Below, piece after piece: positions 1-8,579 of a DNA stretch of 64,000 nucleotides. How positions within the stretch are numbered: the stretch's first letter is position 1; every line of letters begins with the position of its first letter. Position numbers and translations under genes: made by a program. The notes below the pieces were generated by a model. That model was not told where the DNA came from. It was given only the letters and a program-made list of their open reading frames with translations, and ran no database searches. The DNA is from Ophiosphaerella korrae (taxonomy: Eukaryota; Ascomycota; Dothideomycetes; Pleosporales; Phaeosphaeriaceae), in contig JALNQF010000006.1 of the NCBI GenBank assembly GCA_028456385.1, forward strand, positions 310,001 through 374,000. The letters run 5' to 3'.

Positions 1-17
1 TCCCGGGCGGCAGGGGT
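1..17 (+). repeat. Left terminal inverted repeat
   Basis: The sequence TCCCGGGCGGCAGGGGT is the exact reverse complement of positions 1866-1882. It is GC-rich inside an otherwise TA-rich element, so it either escaped or was poorly targeted by C-to-T decay. It touches the window edge, so its outer limit is unknown. Confidence 0.85.
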
Positions 18-158
18 GCGCAGCAGTGGCGTAAGCCTAATTCAGTTTTATTTTACATACAATTTCAGTAAGGCGTGTGACCACCTTTAGCGTCAATCAC
101 TACCTAGCATCGTACTAGTATGCTGTCAATGAGCTGTCTCAACAGCTCTTGTTAGACC

Positions 159-242
159 GCAGCTCTACTCCACTGCACCAAACAAACCCAAAAAGGTAGA
201 TAAGTATTCAACAACGTTGAATACCAGAGTAGAACAGTATAT
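159..242. repeat. 84-bp repeat, copy 1, containing a 70-bp inverted-repeat unit
   Basis: This block recurs at 948-1031 in the same orientation with about seven differences. Inside it, 164-233 is bounded by the inverted ends TCTACTCC and (imperfect in this copy) AGAGTAGA. It carries a near-perfect palindrome, TATTCAAC-AAC-GTTGAATA. Its small size and inverted ends resemble a miniature element or a transposase-binding subterminal repeat; which of these is not decidable here. Confidence 0.75.
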
Positions 243-299
243 CGTTACAAAGGCCCACTAGCCCTTAGCACTCGGCCTAGTATGCGCCAATCGCAATAC

Positions 300-1735
300 T
301 ACTACAGCCCTGCAGGCCTTGTAGGCGCCAAAGCCTAACAGCTCTAGTGTAATACTATCCTAGGCTTCTTAGACTATCTCACGTAGCTAGTTATATATAC
401 GCTGCCTGCCTCTAGGTAGATCTAGGTAGTAAGTTTCTATATAATCCTTTATCTTGTTCTAGACTGCTTTAATTAGGTTTATATCTAGAGAGTAGGCTAG
501 CTAGAAGATAGGGTAGATACTACGCTCGTAGAGCTCCTCTCAAGTAAATAACGTAGAGTAACCTAGTGCACTATCCTATATAAATCTTAAGTAAGGATTT
601 AGACGTAGCTAGTTATAGATAAGAGGGACTGTCTTCTCGCAGTAGCTCTCCTTGTTAATACTTTTCTACTCCTTTTCCTAGAAGAGAGACAGTCCCTTTA
701 TTATACTAGAGAAGCAGCCTTAGAATATCTAACCTTACTTCTTATAAAGCTTCTTAACTATGTATATATTATTAAGCTCCTCGCTAGGTCTCTTTATTAC
801 CTACGTCCTCTTATACCTTTTTCCTATAACTTACGTCTTATTTAACTATAAGATTGTCTACTACTAATATAGCTCCTATCTAACGTAGTCTTATACCTAT
901 TATAGTTGTATCTATTTATTAGCTTTAGAGAGAGGTAGTGTTATGTAGCAGCTCTACTCCACTGCGCCAAACAAACCCAAAAAGGTAACCGAGTATTCAA
1001 CAACGTTGAATACAGGAGTAGAACAGTATATATATTGCCCAAGGGCCCTCGCCCTTGCTTGCGCTTTGCGCAGCTACGGCCTACTGCGGCCTACAGCGTG
1101 ACAGGTAGCTTTATACAGGCAATACGCTGTATATACCCTCTATAACGTAAAGTATAATAGATAACGTATTCCTTGATATTCTAATAAGTAAATGTAACGA
1201 AGGTTCTTAGAACACTCGAGACTCTCGTGAGCTCTAGTACGAGTTAGGGGCGGGGCCGATACACCAAAGATCATAACGTTGTATAGTTATAGTCTAAAGC
1301 AGGGCAGATGCGCTACATAGGCGTATAAAAAGCTTAATACTTGCGAAGGGAATAAAGCAAGTATTATTCTCTCTTAGATACTAGTAGTACTGTTAAATAC
1401 TATCCGTTATCCCTTTACTATCTCCTGTAGCCTACAGCAAGTACTATTGTCTTCTAGCTACCCCTTAATAGTAAAGGGACCCTCTACAAGACGCTTATAA
1501 GATATCTAGCGTACTTCTTGTAAGTAATAGATAAAAGCAATAAGCTTATTAACTTTAGCGTTACTAAGAGATAGCTTAGGACTAGTTCGCTTCTTAGGCG
1601 TGACGCGTTTAGCGTAGATAGCGTAGCTAACCTGTCTCTCTGTCACCTTAAGATAGGCCGCTATCTACTGCTAGGTGTAGCCGGCTGAATAGAGTGTCTG
1701 AATTTGAAGTTGTTTATCGCGAGAAAGATACTAGT
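300..1735 (-). pseudogene. Tc1/mariner-like transposase remnant
   Basis: On the minus strand, about 1735 down to 1450 keeps an N-terminal helix-turn-helix-like region (residues reading RQVSYAIYAKRVTPKKRT, then KVNKLIAF). About 900 down to 300 keeps pieces of the DDE catalytic region: a TWVIGKRYKRT-like stretch, EELNNIYIVKKL, a GCFS-like stretch and a proline-rich LNP-like tail. This order fits fungal Tc1/mariner (IS630-superfamily) transposases. The frame holds many TAG/TAA stops, so no functional protein is possible. Between the two halves, about 945-1320 does not read as transposase and includes one copy of an 84-bp repeat, suggesting a nested insertion. Boundaries are approximate. Confidence 0.7.
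948..1031. repeat. 84-bp repeat, copy 2, containing a 70-bp inverted-repeat unit
   Basis: This is the second copy of the block at 159-242. Here the inverted ends TCTACTCC (953-960) and GGAGTAGA (1015-1022) are perfect, enclosing exactly 70 bp with the same central palindrome. It lies at the point where the transposase reading is interrupted, so it may mark one edge of an insertion of roughly 350 bp (to about 1300). Confidence 0.75.
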
Positions 1736-1865
1736 GACGCGGCGTTGATAGAGGCGTTATAACTAAGGAGAGGATGTAGACATACAGGCAACTAAAAATC
1801 ACAGATTTTAATACAAAAATACAGAGGATTTGATGTGAAACAGTTGGGTAGAGAGGTATCGCGTA

Positions 1866-1882
1866 ACCCCTGCCGCCCGGGA
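1866..1882 (-). repeat. Right terminal inverted repeat
   Basis: ACCCCTGCCGCCCGGGA matches the left end (1-17) in inverted orientation without mismatch. Ordinary, less TA-rich sequence begins immediately after it, marking the element boundary. Confidence 0.85.
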
Positions 1883-2187
1883 CCCACCTACACTACCTAT
1901 GCCCTGTACCATAGTATGCTGCGCTAGAGTACTTCTGCTTTAAGATGATTAATAATATATATATACCATTAGCCCCACTTCCCCGCAGTACTCCTACTTC
2001 ACTGCGCGCTTTCCACTGCGCAATTAATTTTTGGCCTCGAGAGCTCGCCCTAGTTTCGCAGGCAATAATACCTACCCAGGTGGCAATAAGTGATACTTAT
2101 CAATACTACTATAAGCATATCTCTTTACGTTCGAGTTCGATCAGGAACCTCACGATTGGGGCACAATATCCGAAACTATCACAAACC
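1883..2187. other. Intergenic, between transposon and acetyltransferase gene
   Basis: About 300 bp of non-repetitive sequence upstream of the acetyltransferase start. I see no gene. It presumably holds that gene's promoter, with the transposon end less than 310 bp from the start codon. Confidence 0.5.
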
Positions 2188-2916
2188 ATGTCTACCCCAT
2201 ACGTACGAAAGTATGACCCTTCTCGCGACTTCAAAGGCGGCCTCCATGTGGTACGGTCCTCTACACCTAAATGAAGAGGTCTCCGCCATTGACATTCATG
2301 GCTGTGATAGTTTCTTACCACCATCGACCCAGGATTAGATTTTGAGCCAGCTCGCACCATCGGCTCGTATCTATGGTACAAAGCGTACGTCAGCACCACT
2401 CCCGAAACATGCTTCGTGCTCGATGACGGCAACGGACGTGTAATCGGATACTGTATAGGAACAGCAGATACCGCGTCTTTTGCTCAACGCTGGCGCGATG
2501 TGTTTACACCCGTTGTGGATCCCGTTCTAGTACCTCATCCGGAGGTAAAATCTGACGATCCGCTCATGGAAAGAGAAGAAGTCAGGATTTTCAGAAGTGC
2601 AGTGCACAAAGGTGAATGTAGCATGCTACTGCCCTGGCCAGAGGTTTTGAAAGAGTATCCTGCGCATTTGCATATCGATATCTTGCCAGAGTACCAGAGG
2701 AAGGGGTTTGGCAGAGTGCTGATTAACAGTCTAATGGAGGAAGTCAAAGCCCGGGGCGCGAAGGGTGTGCATCTGGATATGGTGCAACACAATGTTAATG
2801 GGCGAGCATTCTATGACAGAATTGGCTTCCAGATTTGTCCTCAGGTTTTAGATGGCGGTGTGAGTGGAAAGCCAGGGGAAGATGGAGTAGTGATCACGTT
2901 AGTAAAGACTTTGTGA
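2188..2916 (+). CDS. GNAT-family N-acetyltransferase (two exons)
   Basis: Predicted 222-aa protein. Exons are 2188-2250 and 2311-2916, with a 60-bp intron (GTACGG...GATAG) joining in phase 0. The upstream exon gives the start MSTPYVRKYDPSRDFKGG, typical of fungal GNAT proteins whose N-terminus begins with V/I-R-x-Y-x-x-x-D. The acetyl-CoA pyrophosphate loop is visible as QRKGFGRVL, about 70 residues from the C-terminus, followed by the GARGVHLDMVQ-like strand (here GAKGVHLDMVQ) and the NxxGRAFYDRIGF motif of the last helix. The family transfers acetyl from acetyl-CoA to an amine; the substrate cannot be told. Without the first exon the protein would lack the first strand and helices of the fold. 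It runs tail to tail with the DUF2183 gene. Confidence 0.85.
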
Positions 2917-3187
2917 TGTACAGGGGTGAGGACGATGGCAGTATTTGACAGGATGTGTTGCTTTCATCGCCAAGAGAAGTCTTATTTACAATATGCTAGA
3001 TCAAGTACCCAAACTCAGTGCGACCTATGAAAAGTCTATCGAGATGCAAAAAGATGGGCAAAAAAACAACAACTCAATACGCAACTAGGAAAGTAACAAT
3101 TCCCTCCACACACATCAATACAAATACGTCAAAGTCATTAGTCCAACCCCATCCACTTCTAGTACCAATGCCAAAGCATTCAGATCT

Positions 3188-4822
3188 TTATATCGTTATG
3201 ATCATACCGACAACCAATGCTACCACAAAACTAACGGTCGCGCTGCCCTGGACCTTTCCACCCGCATTGCCAATCTTGAATCTGCCATCTGTCTGCCGAC
3301 TGAATGTGACGTTCTGCGGGATCGAAGCATTTAAACACTGTCCGTTCGCAATATCTAGGCCTGTAAGGTCATTCGGCTCGCGGAAGAACATGTAGCTCTT
3401 GTTATTTAGGCCCTTGAAGCCCTCAGTATTGTAGGGGAACCACATACTGTTGTCAGTAGCAGATGTGTTGCGGAGGAAAATGCATTGGACTTGGTTGGGA
3501 AAGTCGTGGGCGAGTTGGGGGTAGTCTTTCATGACGTCGCTGTTGGAGGTGTCGGCGACAAGAACAAACTTGCGCTTAGGAAAGGTAGCGAAAACCTTTT
3601 GGAGGAGGGACATGCGGATTGAGAGGGTAGCCTTGATGTCGGAAAAGTTGAGGGGACGCGTGTCAAATGAGCCTCCAGGGTAGGTTTTGTAGATAAAGTC
3701 CATGTAATTACGTGTGGCCTGTTCAGGAGTGGTTGTGAGGTAGTGGAAATGGGTGTTGTTGGGCAAGGTGCGCGACCAGTTAGCGTAGATCTGGGGCATG
3801 TTCAACCAAGGAGTAAAGGGACGAGCGAAAGAGTTCATGAGGCCCTCTTTTGGATCCCAGATCTTGGTTACGCGCAGGATGTCGTCAATATCGGAAATAA
3901 AGGTAATGCCCTCAGGAGGGACAAGGAAGGCCGTTGCGTTGCCAGTCAGTGTGCCATTGGTGTATACGTTTAGGCGCTGCACATTATTTGTCTGGTTTCC
4001 AGGGAGCAGACCGTTCTGTTGGATCGGCACAAAGATATCGAAGTCACCTTCGTCTGTAGTTTTGTATGGTAGAGTCAGGTTCTGAGTACCTCCAGGGGCC
4101 GTAATGGCGTTTCCACCACCAGATTCGCCATCACCACCTTGCATTGGTGCTGGCTCTAGAGACATGGAAACATTTTGATCTCCTTGCTGGACAACATAAA
4201 TCGAGCGCGTGAGATTTCGAGCCTGCGCCTGCTGATCAGCGGGAAGGTCGCTGATTTTGGTACCGATCAAGAAGCCGTTTGCAAGGTCATCAACCTTGCT
4301 TTGTGAAAGGTCAGGAATTTTGTAAACGTTGCCACGGAATCGAATTTGCCAGCCCTTGTCTGTCCAGTTGCCATATGGAGGAATATTGAGGACTTCGGTA
4401 GGTCTTGCAGCCAGGTCATCACCAATGCCGAGTTTGGAGAGCACTTGAGTGCCAGTGGGGATGCCCTCAAACCAGCCAGGGATACCTAGGTACGCTATTA
4501 GCACAAGCCTTGACAAGCAATACGGCGGCGCCTTTGGTATGGAGAACCCACCCTCAGTGAAAAAGCTTGGTAGATCCGATCCAATAACGCTTTTCCAAGA
4601 TGCGGCTACGCCATCAATACCACTCTTGATGTCTTGGATAACATCCTTCTTTTGGAGATAGCTGTATCGGCCATCGAATCGGATCGCGGCGGGAGTGACA
4701 ATAGGAGCGCGAACCTCGACTTTTGCGGGCGCTGGTGTTTGTTCTGGCACAGTGACGGCATTTGTGAGGCCCAGTGTCGTGCTCAGCAACAAAGTGCGCT
4801 GTACTACACTCTTGGGCACCAT
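3188..4822 (-). CDS. Secreted APP1-type (DUF2183) phosphatidate-phosphatase-like protein
   Basis: Predicted 522-aa protein from exons 4552-4822 and 3188-4485. The 66-bp intron 4486-4551 (GTGGGT...branch GCTAAT...CCTAG) is in frame and stop-free, so an uninterrupted 544-aa reading also exists. I prefer splicing because it rejoins a sensible FTEG-IPGWFEG region. The first ~22 residues form a signal peptide and the C-terminus ends in a hydrophobic tail (VSFVVALVVGMIITI) like a GPI-anchor signal. The HAD-type centre FISDIDDIL sits near residue 290, followed by the conserved KRKFVLVADTSNSD and FLRN segments of DUF2183. The family's DxDxT signature appears here as DIDDI, with Ile for Thr. APP1-type enzymes dephosphorylate phosphatidate, but activity of the secreted branch is unproven. 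Several N-glycosylation sequons support export. Confidence 0.88.
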   Translation of the reverse strand: MVPKSVVQRTLLLSTTLGLTNAVTVPEQTPAPAKVEVRAPIVTPAAIRFDGRYSYLQKKDVIQDIKSGIDGVAASWKSVIGSDLPSFFTEGGFSIPKAPPYCLSRLVLIAYLGIPGWFEGIPTGTQVLSKLGIGDDLAARPTEVLNIPPYGNWTDKGWQIRFRGNVYKIPDLSQSKVDDLANGFLIGTKISDLPADQQAQARNLTRSIYVVQQGDQNVSMSLEPAPMQGGDGESGGGNAITAPGGTQNLTLPYKTTDEGDFDIFVPIQQNGLLPGNQTNNVQRLNVYTNGTLTGNATAFLVPPEGITFISDIDDILRVTKIWDPKEGLMNSFARPFTPWLNMPQIYANWSRTLPNNTHFHYLTTTPEQATRNYMDFIYKTYPGGSFDTRPLNFSDIKATLSIRMSLLQKVFATFPKRKFVLVADTSNSDVMKDYPQLAHDFPNQVQCIFLRNTSATDNSMWFPYNTEGFKGLNNKSYMFFREPNDLTGLDIANGQCLNASIPQNVTFSRQTDGRFKIGNAGGKVQGSATVSFVVALVVGMIITI

Positions 4823-5634
4823 GGTGGACTCTCAGGTGTTCAATCCGGGTTGTCAGGGCAGAAGGAGAACACGTCCAGTCAATGGAAACCTAGGGTAAAG
4901 AATTGGATGCCACAACCACAACGACAAATAGATAGTAGAAGGGCAGGCGAAGATATGGAAAGAAAGGGAAGAAAGAGAGAAGATGCAGTGACTGCGCCTC
5001 TTGTTTGGGGCTGATGTCCGCCAGCAGGTTTCAGTTGAGATGAGTTGTTGGTTGTTTGATGCTGCAGGTACAGTGTCATCCCTGTTTCGTTGATCAAATG
5101 ACATCACCGATCTCGATTGGAAACGAGCTAGTCGGATGGCGTTAGGCCCCTACGGGTCCCGTTTTGGACGGGGATCGATCAGAGGAGCACATGGGTTTGT
5201 CCAGGAACAGGCAGGCAGGATGCATTTGCTGCTGTTAAGCATTTGACCACGTCTCCACCCTGTCTGAGTCTTTCAATAATGATGCGAACAGCGTGCGACA
5301 CACTTTCATCTAATACACGGCAACCAATTGGTCCTGCCATCCTTCCCGTGACAGCCTCCTCTTGCCTGACTTGATAACCACACCCACAAGAGGCAATGGT
5401 CCATCCTCTACCGTGCCTGATGGTCAGCCCATTTCGGTCGAACGCTGCATTGTCCCATGCTCTATGGCCATAGTGGCAACACTCACTCAATCTATCGAGA
5501 CCAGGTATATCTATATCCGGATAATTGAGTAGAACCATATAAGACACACATACTTATCCCGGCTCGCTCTCCGTCGGTCACCCTTCAGAGAAAACATATC
5601 CTCAAGCAGTCTAAGCCTTTACAACACAGTTGCC
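4823..5634. other. Intergenic; divergent promoter region
   Basis: This separates the minus-strand DUF2183 gene from the plus-strand small secreted protein gene. A 122-codon minus-strand open frame at 5179-5547 (no signal peptide, no recognisable motif) is the only sizeable reading and I do not accept it. Otherwise I see nothing but the likely promoters. Confidence 0.5.
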
Positions 5635-5916
5635 ATGCTTCTGCTCAGGGCGTTTTGCACCGTCGTGTTACTTGCGATATGCACCCAGAGTGCATCCATT
5701 AGCCATGTCAGCCGCCAATCGGACTGCGATCAGTTTGGCAAATATCCTCCATATACGGGGCCTTGCGAAACGACTAGTGAGATGATATACAGGACAATAA
5801 TAGTAGTCATGCTGGTACTGACGGAACCCTTAGACTGTGGTGCTGGCCGATTAAACTGTTTGAAGCAGGTACCGGCAAGCTCTCGTTGTGTCGGCTATCC
5901 TGCAGTGGGTCAGTAG
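5635..5916 (+). CDS. Small secreted cysteine-rich protein, effector-like candidate
   Basis: An open frame of 93 codons starts at 5635 and begins with a clear signal peptide (hydrophobic LLLRAFCTVVLLAIC, then SAS). Within it 5777-5833 looks like a 57-bp in-frame intron: donor GTGAGA, branch TACTGAC, acceptor CTTAG. Splicing gives about 74 aa, with a mature part of roughly 50 residues holding five cysteines. If the intron were retained, a hydrophobic, Cys-free insert (IYRTIIVVMLVL) would sit mid-protein, which argues for splicing. Small, secreted and Cys-rich are traits of fungal effector candidates, but no family is recognised and no function is claimed. It lies under 4 kb from the decayed transposon. 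A further downstream intron and exon cannot be excluded, as a GTACCG donor-like site follows. Confidence 0.6.
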   Translation: MLLLRAFCTVVLLAICTQSASISHVSRQSDCDQFGKYPPYTGPCETTSEMIYRTIIVVMLVLTEPLDCGAGRLNCLKQVPASSRCVGYPAVGQ

Positions 5917-6612
5917 AAAAATGGCACGTTGACCTCCTCCGCTAAACTTGGGTGGCAGATTGTCCTTTTATGGGTTGCTTATGTGCGACGTAGACGGTAT
6001 GACAGAATTCTAGAATTCTAGCAATGAAGTTGAGTCTTGATAAGATAGTAACAAAGTATGGCGGTGGAAACATGTGCGATGCGCTCAGTTGGATAATCTT
6101 TAACGCAAAATGATTTTTTTGTCAACCAAGCCTAGATGCGTAATAGAAGCATTGAGAAATTTGGGTCATTTTGTACTCATGAATTTCCTAACCTAACTAC
6201 CCTTCAGCCGTGCCGAAATTCATGCCACCCAATCCCTATTCGAATCCTAGTGCATCGCAAGCTTCCAAAGAGCAAGCTCAGCGGACAAGAGAAGAGATTC
6301 CTAACCAGCCCATCCGACCTTCCCAGCGGACAGGTTACTAAACAGCAAAATATCTTCAAGACATTATCCATGGCACAGAGTTGCGCCTACCAGTCAGAGA
6401 CACTCTACGCGCTCTAAAGTCAAGGCTTTCGCGTATAAGCAGTGAAGCCAAAACGCGACACTGCCCTATGTTGGGTTGAATGCCAGATAAGGCAGTATCT
6501 CGAGAATAGAAGTTAAACAAGTAGGTATAGAAGGAGATCCAAATAAAAGTTACAAAGGAAATGGTAAAAGCAGTGCTTTGACGTTCCTCATGAAGATCTA
6601 TGGCGATCAAAA
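5917..6612. other. Intergenic
   Basis: About 700 bp between two convergent genes. It contains a tandem GAATTCTA pair near 6005-6020 and otherwise nothing recognisable. Short open frames here have no motif and no supporting splice sites. Confidence 0.5.
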
Positions 6613-8579
6613 TCACATAGCCATGCCAGGAACCGGTTTCCGCGACGGCATTGGGCCGACGTTGGGGTTCATGGGACTAGGCCCAGGGACAGGGCCTCGC
6701 CGTGGGTTACCGACTTGGCTTGCAGAATTCGATCTGGGACGGCCCATTTGAGGCGGGGGAGCCATCTGAGGGTCGCCTCCATAAGGACCAGGAGACATTG
6801 ATCGTGGTGGACCAGCGTATGGCGCATTGCTATTTGACCGGTTACGAGGTGGGCCGAACTGAGGAGCATTGCTATTAGAGCGGCCACGTGGTCCTTGCAT
6901 CTGAGGAGGCATCTGGTTGGGGCCAGGGCTCATGGAACGAGGGGCAGGAGAATTGGGACCGGTGGCGGGCGAGAGTGGGCGAGGCTGAGGGACACCACCG
7001 GGCCCCATGGGTGGGCGGGCAGGGGGACCGCGCATACCGGCGGGTGGTGGACCTTGACGAGGTGGACCAGTGCGAGGCTTGACAGGGTGCTTAGAGAGGC
7101 AAGTACGGGGGATGACACCTTGTTGAGAGCGGTCCATACGAATGCAGAGAGCCTATGTAACGTTAGCACTTGGTTAGGCATAGAGTTTCAGGTCAAACTT
7201 ACCCAGCCATCATCATACTCGTGTAGCATCCTGACCAATTGACCAGCCTGGAGACCGAGTTCGTCTTGCATGGACGGTTTGAAATCAAGCTGAACACGGT
7301 GGACGTTATTGGGGACACCAGGGCTGTTTGGAGTGGCACCAACAATAGCGCCAGCGATAGGAGGAGGGCCGGTAGGGGCAGGGCCTGGAGAGGCAGGGAA
7401 ATCCTCAGTCCATGCAGGGCTTGGGGGTACACTATCGAATGGAGCTTTGATGCTAGGCGGCGAGGCAAGGTCATTGATCTGTGGCGAAACAGAGGCCACC
7501 GCTGTTGCGGCAAGAACAGGAGCAGCATCAGCAGAAGCGATGGCTGAACCGGGGTTGGCGAATTCCGCGCTCGGTTTGGTCGAGTGTAACGGCGAGGCAT
7601 TGGGTGGAGAGTTGGGGATATTGGCCTGGGCAGCATCAATTGCAGCATCGTTTCCGAAGGGATTGGCAGAAGGAGGCCCTGATTGCTGAGGATCGCTGAA
7701 TGGATTTTCATTGGTCGGTACATTTGCAGCTCCGGGACGTTCCCAGGCACTACTTCTTGGCTGCTCTGGAAGACCCTTTGATGGGGTGGGGGAAGCTGCG
7801 GCAGCTGCAACATTTAGCAGGGTTCCTCTGCTCTTGCGATTCTCGAAAGCCGGATCAAATTGGGTCACAGGCCTCAGGCTCAGACGTGGGGCAGTGTCCA
7901 GGGAACGCTCAGTTCGGATGCTGGGAGTAGGTGCGGGCATAGGAGCGAGCATGGGAAGCGGCGCTGGAGAGGCTTGAACCTGGGGAGGCGGTGGTGCAGG
8001 TGCATTGTTCGTCTCAGTCTTCTCGTTATCTTTGGGGGCCATTTGCTTCTTCTTGCGGCGGTACACAAGGAGGATTCCAACAAGAAGGGCACCAATGCCG
8101 ATAAGAACACCGAGAACAATTCCAGCCTTTGCGCCACTTGACATGCCCTCATTTCCAGAGCCGGCAGAAGCGGCAGCCGAGATTGTAGCAGCGGCCGAGG
8201 TGATACCTGCGGCTGTAGATCCTCCAGCGGGAGTTGGGACCTTGGTTGCAATCATGAGGGTGGACGCATCCTTGGTAGCACTGGCGGTTGTCTGGTCGTC
8301 CTTGTTCTGCGTGGAAGATGGCTTCTTTGCACTAGAACTGGGCTGACTCGAGAAGGCGGACTCTCCTCCCACGAATGTGCTTGTGCGCGGTCGCTCTGCG
8401 GGTGCAATGAGGGTCCTGGGTGGTGGTGAGTCTGGTGACTGCGTCACGTAGACAACCTTTCCGGTGTATGTGTTCGCTGCGGTTACGATCCGAACTGAGA
8501 CAACCGTCTTCACGTGGTTGTCCTCGTCCTCATCATCCTGTCGCCGCACGAGGTGGGCGCGTGCATGATGGTGCGCCAT
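6613..8579 (-). CDS. Single-pass membrane protein with SH3 domain (Fus1-like architecture)
   Basis: Predicted 638-aa protein from exons 7203-8579 and 6613-7152, split by a 50-bp intron (GTAAGT...CATAG). The order is: a short Ser/Thr- and Pro-rich N-terminal part; one transmembrane segment (GIVLGVLIGIGALLVGILLVY) at about residues 150-172, capped by RRKKK; a long disordered Pro/Ala/Ser region; then an SH3 domain. The SH3 is cut by the intron: RVQLDFKPSMQDELGL...DDGW lies in exon 1 and ALCIRMDRSQQGVIPRTCL in exon 2. The tail is Gly/Pro/Arg/Ser rich. SH3 domains bind proline-rich partners. Yeast Fus1 and Sho1 are membrane SH3 proteins of cell fusion and osmosensing, but the likeness here is architectural only. 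The frame stays open upstream to 9017; I chose the Met at 8579 because upstream residues look non-conserved. Confidence 0.8.

Larger units (their letters stand above)
1..1882. mobile_element. Decayed Tc1/mariner-type DNA transposon, RIP-like mutated
   Basis: The stretch is bounded by perfect 17-bp inverted repeats (positions 1-17 and 1866-1882). The interior is very TA-rich, full of TAG/TAA triplets, and unlike the flanking DNA. Read on the minus strand it still shows a Tc1/mariner-like transposase broken by many stops. C-to-T change on both strands with loss of coding capacity is what repeat-induced point mutation (RIP) produces in ascomycetes; that RIP caused it is inference. The left flank lies outside the window, so the target-site duplication cannot be checked and the element may begin before position 1. 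A TA at 1889-1890 would fit the usual Tc1/mariner target if the terminal repeat is about 8 bp longer than seen. Confidence 0.8.

Noticed and set aside
1945..2432. Three overlapping frames at 1945-2274 (+), 2090-2338 (+) and 2109-2432 (-)
   Set aside because: They overlap the GNAT first exon and its intron. Only the stretch from 2188 in the first frame is used; the rest has no motif.
5179..5547. 122-codon minus-strand frame with several Cys
   Set aside because: No signal peptide, no recognised motif, no splice support; lies in the promoter space of two genes.
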